The position numbers and the translations under genes are program-made. A model generated the notes under the pieces. That model was not told the DNA's origin. It searched no databases and saw nothing but the letters and a program-made list of their open reading frames with translations. From assembly GCF_949987515.2 (NCBI RefSeq), contig NC_082703.1, forward strand, positions 11,556,680 to 11,620,679: a stretch of 64,000 nucleotides of DNA, read 5' to 3'. The stretch is from Delphinus delphis (lineage: Eukaryota > Chordata > Mammalia > Artiodactyla > Delphinidae). Below are positions 56,375 to 64,000 of the stretch, piece by piece (the stretch's first letter is position 1; each line of letters starts with the position of its first letter).

Positions 56375-56590
56375 GCACATGGTAAACACTGTGCTTAGCA
56401 GGTTACAGATAATTATCCCAATTCTTTCAAGGCCACCTATGAAACAGTTACTCTCTGTATCAGTGAGGAAACTGAGGCTTCGATGGGTCAAGTACCTTCC
56501 TGAAGGTCACACAGTAAAGGGCAAAGAATAAAATCAAATCTAAGTCTGTCCCATCCCAGAGCCCACTTTCTTAACCTCAACACCGAATTG
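56375..56590 (-). mobile_element. MIR SINE
   Basis: Antisense MIR: 'gtaaacactgtgcttagcaggttacag...cagtgaggaaactgaggcttcgatgggtcaagtaccttcctgaaggtcacacagtaaagggcaaag...agcccactttcttaacc'. Confidence 0.82.
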
Positions 56591-57629
56591 CCTATATATG
56601 ACAGGCTCCAATAGAGAAAATTATAAATCGGGTATTGGCTGCCTGATTCAGGTAACTTATGCATCTTATTTTATAGAATAATGTATCTCACATGATAGAG
56701 AATTACCTATCTTTTGAGATAATTACTCAAAAGTATAAATCTCTGAGAATCTCTGTTGATTTTGAAGTGTGTGTCAAGGATAACGTTTATTCCAAGTATA
56801 AGCTTTGATTACTCTTATAAGCAGTAGTATCATTGCTTATGTATTAAATCATTCAGTGATCATTTAAATTCACGAACAATATCCAGTTCTAATTAACGAC
56901 TCTAAGGAACTGTGTAAGAGTCTTATTTGTGCTGTTTTCCCCATGCTATTTTTAAAAAGATTATCCGAATGTAGTGATTTAAGTAGCATACTGGAATTTA
57001 GGAAACTAAAGAGGTAGACCTCTCCAGCTCCATTACTAAATTTTTCCTAAAACATTATTTCAGTTTAAGTGCTCTGCACATTGAGAAATGTAATTGGCAG
57101 AATAAATGGACCGTGTGTGTGTGTGTGTGTGTGTGTGTTTAAAGTGAATTGTAAATAACACCCTTTTCATTATAAATTTAAGAACCTATATGACTAATCA
57201 TTTCTGACATAAAAATAAATTTGCCTAAGTAATTGTTCAATGAAAAAAAGGTACTTATTTACATACTTCACTATTTGCATAGCTATTCATCATATACTTT
57301 TAAGTTTTCCTCAAATTCTAAAATCCCTGGTCCATCCCTTGTGACAGCATGATGCAAATTCCAGGGATAGTCTGGTATCATCATCAATACATAGCATCAA
57401 ATATAATAGCAAGGACATTTTGCAGGTGCAGGTAACCCTGGTCTTCATGACAGCTGCAATCTTGGGTCCATCTTTAATTCTAATTACCAACACTCTCATG
57501 AAAATGATGACACTGGTCAACCATGGCCTAGGTACTTCCATAACTAGCTGTTCACCTTAGTGATGACTTTCTCTACAAGACCTTTAGGTTTAGGACTCCA
57601 GAATTGGGATCACCTCTCTATATACCAAC
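56591..57629. other. Unassigned, with a (GT)n
   Basis: 1 kb, AT-rich. (GT)13 lies at 57,113-57,138. The 76-codon minus frame at 57311-57541 has no domain I recognise. Confidence 0.45.
57113..57138. repeat. (GT)13 microsatellite
   Basis: Uninterrupted GT dinucleotide run of 26 bases. Likely length-polymorphic. Confidence 0.95.
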
Positions 57630-57705
57630 CTGCTCATTTTATAAATGAAAAACTGAGAATGGGGGATATAATTTGCCAAAGGTCACTCCTTTTATAAATT
57701 TGACT
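57630..57705 (-). mobile_element. MIR fragment
   Basis: 'ctgctcattttataaatgaaaaactgagaatgggggatataatttgccaaaggtcactcc' matches the antisense MIR core; short. Confidence 0.5.
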
Positions 57706-58024
57706 TTGATGCTGAGTTTTGTAGAATCACATGAGAACTAAGCAGAGTTGAAAAACAATCAGTGCACCTTCTGGAGAGGCTCAAATTTGGGAAATTCTGT
57801 ATTAATTAGAGGATCAGTGGGTGGGTTTTAATTCTAGCTCCATATTTCCCTAAACTTCGGCAGTTCGAATAAATTCATGGATCTCAGTTTTCTATTCCAT
57901 AAGGTAGCAATCAATTACTCTTGAAATCTCTGATACCCTTGAGCAAATGAAGAAGGCAAAAATGTTTATTTGCGATTGTTGAATACAGAAGAAAACTTAA
58001 ACACTAGATTGGAGGCATTTTAAT
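57706..58024. other. Unassigned, no feature seen
   Basis: About 320 bases between two MIR copies. Nothing recognised. Confidence 0.5.
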
Positions 58025-58275
58025 TAGAATATAATAGCTAACATTTATTGATTATTGACTATGTTCTAGATACTGAGCTAAATGTTCTACATGTGTTTAT
58101 TTTATTTAATCCTCACAACTTTGAAACAGAAATCATTGATGTTGCAGGTGAGAAATTGAGACTTAGGTTAAGTAACTCAGCCAAGGTTTCCACCTATTAA
58201 ATGGAGCAGAAAAAATTTAAACCTAGATTGTCTAACTCTAAAGCAATGCCTTTCAATACTGCACTGCCCTTTGGA
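58025..58275 (-). mobile_element. MIR SINE
   Basis: Near-complete antisense MIR: 'gctaacatttattgattattgactatgttctagatactgagctaaatgttctacatgtg...tttaatcctcacaactttgaaacagaaatc...aggttaagtaactcagccaaggtttcc...cctagattgtctaactctaaagcaatgcc'. Confidence 0.83.
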
Positions 58276-59031
58276 GAACTCATTTTGCTATCATATTTCT
58301 TAACTAGTCACTCTTCTGGACTTTTTTTTCTTCTGAGAACAAACATGCTTGTCCATGACTCCTGATAAAATCCAATTCCTATCTCTGTGGGCAACCATTC
58401 ACTCCATTTCCGTTCCTGCTGGTATCTGTAAATTAGCATCTGGTAATTATCTGTGTAGGAAGCAGCAGACAGTGTACAGAACAATGTAACTGTTCCTCAG
58501 ATTCCAACATGAGAATTTAGCATTCCTGAGTCATAAATCAACCTACGATGGCTCAACTTGAGGATGTATTTGCTTTAAAAATAGGCTTAATTGCATGGCT
58601 GTGGACAAATACACCTTCATACACCTGAAACAGTAAATCCTCAATCTTCTAGGAAAAAAAACAGGTGTTCACACCTTATCCTCAAAGACAATTGGTTCCC
58701 ACTCTGTTTGAACAGATGGTGAATTCAATGTGTGGGCATCTGTCCTCCCCCAAGAATGTACTATATTCAATTCCAGAAGTCATATGCAGATACTTGAAAT
58801 GCAGCCCTAGAAATAACTTTCATTCAAAAGTTAAGATTTAGACTCAGCAGCAGAATAACTTCCTAAGAGGCCTGAAATTTCACAGTTATGTTTCATTACA
58901 TTCCTACATGGTGGAACACTCATTATGTTTTATTTTAATTTATAAACATTGTTTCTCTTTAAGGGAACTGGAGGACATGGAAGAGATGAAACTGGAAAAA
59001 CCCAAGAGAATAAGTAATCTTGGGCTTAAGG
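58276..59031. other. Unassigned, no feature seen
   Basis: No repeat, RNA gene or frame of note in about 750 bases. Confidence 0.5.
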
Positions 59032-59253
59032 CAAAGGGTGGCAAACTACAGGCTATTAGCCAATCTGCCTGCCATCTGTTTTTGTAAATAAAGTTTTATT
59101 GGAACTCAGTCCCACCCATGTGTTGACATATTGTCTATGGCTGCTTTCACACTACCGCAGCAGAGCTGAGTAGTTGCAGCAGAGACTGGATGACATGTAA
59201 AGCCTAAAATATTTATTATCTGGCTTTTTATAGAAAAAGTTTGCTGACCACTG
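59032..59253 (+). mobile_element. Nonautonomous hAT-Charlie MITE
   Basis: 'caaagggtggcaaactacaggctattagccaatctgcctgcc' to 'gtttgctgaccactg', including 'tttttgtaaataaagttttattggaactcag' and 'gtctatggctgctttcacactac'. Same family as 34929-35164, full length, with complementary termini. Confidence 0.9.
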
Positions 59254-60904
59254 GCTTCCATGATGAACTGGAAATCTTAATGTACACACTTCTTTGGAGT
59301 TTCTTATAAGAATACATTTGTAAATGAAAAAGCAGAAGTGCTCAGGTCAGGTTACCTATTTGATCTCACTTAAGAAATGAACCTAGCAATTTAGAATCAG
59401 CTCCTCTGACATCAGTGCCATTAGCAGATGGTTACTGTGCTGTTCCTGTAACTTCGTACTCTACCATCAAAATGGTTCAATCCTCCTGGTAGAGGTATCT
59501 CATTATACTAAGTAGTACTTATTAAAATAAGATGGGAAGGGAAAGATAGGAAGGATGCCAGGCACAATGGATAACACATTTGAGGGCATGGAAGACATCA
59601 TTTGTTTCACAGCTGTTCCTAGGTTTGGCCTTACTGTCCCCTAATGAAGTATGTCAAAATATAGGAGACCATGTAAACCAAGGCTAATCCAGGGCCTGAG
59701 ATCAGGTCTTAAAAGTGAAGAACAGAAAACATGACTACTGATCCTTTGGTCCAAGTAGAGATGGAAGACGGATTCAAAGAAATAGCACTTAACAAAAATG
59801 AGTCAAAGAAATAGCACTTAGCATAAGCAAACCAGGTCCTGTGAGAAATGATGGTTACAATTTTCTACTGAGGCTCTCGTCTTTCTTTGGACTCCTCCAA
59901 AGTAACTATCTGTTTTATTCCTGAATGATGTTGGGATTCCACTGAGAAAGTACCAACATAAATTAAGAGTGATAGACCACTAAGGAAAAACCTAATTGAT
60001 ATTTTAACTTTGAAACAGTAGACTCTTGAAATTCTAAAACTTAAAAGTTTCCTGAAGCACAAACTGGTATCGCACGCTTTGTAAAGCTGCTGAACGGAAT
60101 AAGTCATTGAAGTAATGAGTGAGCACAACTGACAGCCCAGCTCCCACATCTCACAATAGCTTTATAGTTCTCCATTCACCTTCCAGATAAAGCAACACTG
60201 CTGAAGTGATTATAAAGATGGTGCCCCCAAGGAAAACTACCTGCTAGTGCTCATAAAAGAAGAGAAAAAAGTAAAGAAGGCTCAGGAAATGATGGTTCTA
60301 AAGCCACAAAAATAGAAGGCTTCTATGAATACGTGCTGTATAGTGATAGTCATGAATGTGAGCTTTCTAAAGCTCTACTGGGTCTACTCCATGCTCATGC
60401 CCAGAGACGGAGCAGGACAGGATGCGTATAAAGACAGAAGAAATCTAGTTATGGTCCTGTGCATTCTGGGACTTGAAGGGTATCATGTATACACTGGTTC
60501 AACATATCAAAGAACTGGGCAGCGGGCTACAGATGCCTCCGTGGTAGAGAAGAACATATATGTGAATATGTCAGATCCCAGAGGGAAATTAACTGTAAAT
60601 CAAGTGCAGGGAGTAGGGGCAAATGCAATCTCTACAAACTGTATGTTGACATACAGTGAAATGGAAAGGACTCAGCACATATGACAGTCAACAAAAAGAA
60701 AAAGTAGCATGGAGGCTATGGGGAAAAATAGAGCAAGGCAGTGAAAGAAACTGTCATGAAGGTCAAATGAAGAATAAATATCCAGAAGTTATTCACTCCA
60801 GGATCCAGCAGGAGACTTCGGATAACTACTTGGCACTCTCAATAAAATATAAACCATGAGAGTACTGCTATATGGAGAGAACAGGTTTAAATAAGAAATT
60901 TAAA
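59254..60904. other. Unassigned; small local duplication
   Basis: 1.65 kb. 'tcaaagaaatagcactta' occurs at about 59,774 and again 29 bases later at 59,803. A 119-codon frame (60325-60684) has no domain and no polyadenylation or splice context. No repeat family seen. Confidence 0.4.
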
Positions 60905-61012
60905 AGAATGGATATATGTATAACTGGATCACTTTGCAGTACATCTGAAACTAACACAACATTGTAAATCAACTCTACTCCAATATAAAATAAAAATTAA
61001 ATTAAGAAAAAA
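60905..61012 (+). mobile_element. 5'-truncated L1 3' end
   Basis: 'atatatgtataactggatcactttgcagtacatctgaaactaacacaacattgtaaatcaactctactccaatataaaataaaaatt': terminal L1 3' UTR of the lineage seen at 27105 and 49412. TSD not clear. Confidence 0.87.
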
Positions 61013-61164
61013 CTAGAGAGGAAAAAATGTGATGAAAATGTAATGGGACGAGATGGGGAAGAGGGATCAGCGGGGGTGCAGGATTCCACTCTGAGCATTC
61101 GCTGGGATATTAATTACCTGCTCACCAGCTTTCTTAATTTTTATTGTTTATTTTTATTACTATT

Positions 61165-61756
61165 ACTTTCCTGTCTTCTGATGAAAACATGTATGCATTC
61201 TGGGAGTATACACCAACCACTGGGTCCTAGGATATGTGCATATTCAATGTTAGTAGATACTGTCAAATAATTTCCAAAGTGGTCATGCCAGTTTACACTC
61301 GCATCAGCAGTGTGTGAGAATTCCAACTGCTGCCCTGCCCGCGCCCACCCCGCCCCGTCCACTTGACCTTTACAGCCGTTTTCAATTTAGCTATTCTGTA
61401 CGTGTATATGTATGTATCGCCTTGTGATTTAAATTTGGATTTCCCTAGAAAAATAAATAAGGAAACAAATTTGGATTTCCCTGATGGCTAGTGAATTTGA
61501 CTACTATTTCATACGTTTCTTACCATTTGGATATGTTTTTTTAGGTTTGCATATTTCACCTGTTTTCTACTGGTCATTCTGCCTTTTTCTTATTAATCTG
61601 AAGGCATTATTATATTTTATGGATACAAGTCTCAAGTGAGGCTTGCCCTTTCACTATCAATCATTTTTGAACACATTTTTAATTTTAATATGGTCCAATT
61701 TATATACAATGTTTCATTTACGACTGGCCCTTTTGTGTAGTATTTTGTATACCATT
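61165..61756 (-). mobile_element. Old L1 3' region, antisense
   Basis: 'acaccaaccactgggtcctaggatatg', 'caaataatttccaaagtggtcatgccagtttacactcgcatcagcag', 'atttggatttccctgatggctagtgaa', 'tatttttaattttaatatggtccaatttat' in the order of an antisense old L1 3' end. It is interrupted by the young L1 whose duplicated target lies in it. Confidence 0.75.
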
Positions 61757-61770
61757 AAGAAACCTGTCCT

Positions 61771-62122
61771 CGATGGATCTAGAGACTGTCATACAGAGAG
61801 AAGTAAGTCAGAAAGAGAAAAACAAATATCGTATATTAACGCATATATGTGGAACCTAGAAAAATGGTACAGATGAACCGGTTTGCAAGGCAGAAATAGA
61901 GACACCGATGTAGAGAACAAACGTACGGACACCAAGGGGGGAAGCTGGCGGCAGGTGGGGATGGTGGTATGATGAATTGGGAGATTGGGATTGACATGTA
62001 TACACTAATATGTATAAAATGGATGACTAATAAGAACCTGCTGTATAAAAAAATAAATTAAATAAAATTCAAAAAAACATAACACCAAAAGCACAATCCA
62101 TGAAAGGAAAAAATTTTAAAAA
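61771..62122 (+). mobile_element. Young 5'-truncated L1 3' end with TSD
   Basis: 'gtcatacagagagaagtaagtcagaaagagaaaaacaaatatcg', 'gaaatagagacaccgatgtagagaacaaacg', 'ggatgactaataagaacctgctgtataaaaaaataaatt' and A-rich tail. Flanking repeats are aagaaacctgtcct (61757-61770) and aagaaatctgtcct (62123-62136), 13 of 14 identical. The 3' end differs from the 'tactccaataaa' L1 lineage elsewhere in the window. Confidence 0.95.
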
Positions 62123-62271
62123 AAGAAATCTGTCCTAGACTCCCTCTTCCCAGATTATAAAAATAGTCTGGGGAGTATATGATAAAGACAGATAAAAGAA
62201 ATCACTACCATGACCCTTGAACTGGAGGGTTAGGGACACTGACGGGGCAGTCAGAAGTCCACATATAACTT

Positions 62272-62432
62272 ACAGTCAGCCCTCCGTATCCAAGTACCCA
62301 TATACAGGGATCCACAACCACGAATTCAACCAACCGTGGTCATGTAGTACTACAGTATTTACTATTGAAAAAAATATGCGTATAAGTGGACCCTCACAGT
62401 TCAAACCCGTGTTATTCCAGGGTCACACACAA
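62272..62432 (+). mobile_element. TcMar-Tigger MITE
   Basis: 'cagtcagccctccgtatccaagtacccatatacagggatccacaaccacgaattcaaccaaccgtgg', 'gtactacagtatttactattgaaaaaaatatgcgtataagtggaccc', 'cacagttcaaacccgtgttattccagggtca'. Recognisable Tigger-type ends with an internal deletion. Confidence 0.78.
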
Positions 62433-62842
62433 TGTATGTCCCTTAAAGCAGACCCTCTCCATTTTAAATTCTCTGGAGTTTATCAGGCCTGGCTCTTCCG
62501 GTTGGGGAAGGGATGTGGTCAAACTGTATACCACAGAAACCTTCAGGTAACCCTCCCTCCCTGTGTTTAGCCCCTTGACTCAATCTCATCCTCGTGGTAC
62601 CTGTCTCTGGCAAATCCTGAGCAGGTCTAAATTCTCATCAGCAGCATTTGGTTTCCATCTTCCTCTGTTCTGCTTTCAATCTATCAAAAATGTGTTGACA
62701 TCTCTCCTGTCCATTGCTGGCTCTTCTCCCATTCTCTAAAATCCTACGGTTTCACTTATTTTACTATCAATTTAGTGGGAATCGGGAGGGGCAGACAGAC
62801 AATGTCTTCAATCCATCATTCAACAGCACTTTTATCCTTACC
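62433..62842. other. Unassigned, no gene seen
   Basis: A 117-codon frame (62217-62570) spans the Tigger MITE and is fortuitous. The rest has no recognised feature. Confidence 0.5.
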
Positions 62843-63135
62843 TTTTTTTTTTGAATAATTTCTTTTTTTTATTGGGGTATAGTTGCTTTACAATGTTGTT
62901 AGTTTCTGCTGTACGATGAAGTGAATCAGCTGTCTGTATACATATATTCCCCTCCCTCTTGGATCTCCCTCCCTCCCTCCACCCCCGATCCAACCCATCT
63001 AGGTCATCACAGAGCACCAAGCTGAGCTCCCTGTGCTGTACAGCAGGTTCCCCCAAGCTATCTATTTTACATATGGTAGTGTATTTATGCCAGTCCCAAT
63101 CTCCCAATTCATCCCACCCTCTTTCCCCCACTCCA
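62843..63135 (-). mobile_element. 5'-truncated L1 3' UTR, antisense
   Basis: Poly(T), then 'attggggtatagttgctttacaatgttgttagtttctgctgtacgatgaagtgaatcagctgtc', 'ggtcatcacagagcaccaagctgagctccctgtgctgtacagcaggttccc', 'ctatctattttacatatggtagtg'. Cetartiodactyl-type L1 3' UTR. TSD not identified. Confidence 0.88.
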
Positions 63136-63714
63136 TGTCCACATATCCACATCTCCTTCTACAAAGGTACTTATTCTCCCAGCTGCCCATATTCCTACGT
63201 GTTCCCTTTTAGCCCATGTGGTCAACTCCCCATTCTTCCCTCATCCTGCCCATCTTGATCTCCTGTTAACCTCTTTCTGTGGAGAAAGTCCTGGACATCG
63301 GATTCAGATTAAGAATAGACTAGACAAAGAAACATTAAGCATACTTTGAATTTGGTGGGTTTTTTCTGAGAAGCCATCTGACTCCTTCCTTGAGGAGAGG
63401 CTGCCTTCAAAGTCCTAGGGAGCAAGTCTGCTCTGGGGGCCAGCCCATCCCTCATGCAGGTTTCCCAGGTCACAGTTAGGTCCAGTCAGTTTATCATTCC
63501 TGGAATGTTGAGGTCTCCATGGTAACTATTTCCATGGATTCTCAGTTTTTCCATTTTTAATAAGCGTATGGAAGCCTGCAAACTTTTCTGTAATTCTCTC
63601 TGAAATTTCTTTCTGCTTTAGGACATTATACTAATCCCATCATATATCAAACCTGAATTCCTGAAAGGTTCTTTGGACATGCACACTACCTAGTACCTAC
63701 ATATACACATACCT
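63136..63714. other. Unassigned, no feature seen
   Basis: About 580 bases with no repeat or frame of note. Confidence 0.5.
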
Positions 63715-64000
63715 TCTCTAGCTACACTCTTGTCCCAGGTGCTCTCATCTAGTTTACGGCTTTAAATACCATCTCTGTGCTGCTGGCTCACACATTTAAA
63801 GTTCTGGCCTCAAGACGTGTATACAACTGTCTACTACACATAGCTACTTGGTTGTCTAATCCAGCCAAAACCAAGCCCTCAATTCCAACACACTTCCTCC
63901 AACCTGTTCCTCTCGTAATCATCCCATCTAAGTAAATGGCAACTCCATCTTTCCAGTTGCCCAAGCCAACTAAATATCTTGGAGTCAAATGGATAAAGAA
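63715..64000 (+). mobile_element. L2 LINE ORF2 fragment, running off the window
   Basis: 'gtttacggctttaaataccatctctgtgctgctggctcacac', 'caactgtctactacacatagctacttggttgtctaatcc', 'agtaaatggcaactccatctttccagttgcccaagccaactaaatatcttggagtcaaatgg' match L2 ORF2 in sense orientation. The element continues past the right edge. Confidence 0.75.

Noticed and set aside
60325..60684. 119-codon frame
   Set aside because: No domain, signal peptide or exon context, and its composition is like the surrounding noncoding DNA.
1..64000. Bacterial, phage or plasmid systems
   Set aside because: The repeat content is wholly mammalian (SINE, L1, L2, MIR, MaLR, hAT) and there are no long prokaryote-like frames or ribosome-binding sites.

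Overview
This is 64 kb of mammalian nuclear DNA with no gene that I can support. It is AT-rich, crowded with nested interspersed repeats, and its open reading frames are short. The source is almost certainly a cetacean, probably a toothed whale. Twelve SINEs begin with the tRNA-Glu-derived CHR head (ggcttccctggtggcgcag or ggacttccctggtggcgc). Seven of these are the roughly 210-bp form ending in the 'gtgagaggcccgcgtaccgc' tail, and several are flanked by near-perfect target-site duplications (TSDs). The L1 3' ends (tactccaataaa; and tgctgtataaaaaaataaatt) also fit a cetartiodactyl.

Layout. 1-5 kb: split L1, four CHR SINEs, MIR and L2 relics. 5-12 kb: MaLR and other LTRs, an antisense L1 split by an LTR that itself carries a MER5-type element, an L2 tail, and an antisense LTR split by a SINE. 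13-18.5 kb: two sense LTR pieces, then a decayed antisense ERVL-like pol region with a recognisable YMDD reverse-transcriptase motif, itself split by a small hAT element. 19-23.9 kb: mostly unassigned DNA with one SINE. 23.9-26.1 kb: an old hAT transposon with transposase remnants, cut by two long SINEs in opposite orientations. 27-37 kb: SINEs, HAL1/L1 relics, MIR, L2 and hAT MITEs between long unassigned stretches. 38-40.1 kb: a long L2 copy containing a 62-bp minisatellite amplified from the L2 itself, plus a truncated L1. 41-45.4 kb: an L1 with an inverted 5' part, SINEs, and a MIR split by a MaLR LTR. 46.7-53.2 kb: LTR, L2s, two very small L1 insertions, a SINE and hAT relics. 53-60.9 kb: sparse, mainly MIRs and one hAT MITE. 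60.9-64 kb: old and young L1 pieces, a Tigger MITE and an L2 running off the end.

Nothing here works together as a pathway. The window reads as intergenic or deep-intronic sequence whose order of insertions can be partly reconstructed. I found no rRNA, tRNA, CRISPR, bacterial or phage features. Repeat subfamily names come from recalled consensus patterns, not from a search, so class-level calls are firmer than subfamily calls. Small exons, enhancers or lncRNA exons inside the unassigned stretches cannot be excluded by reading alone.
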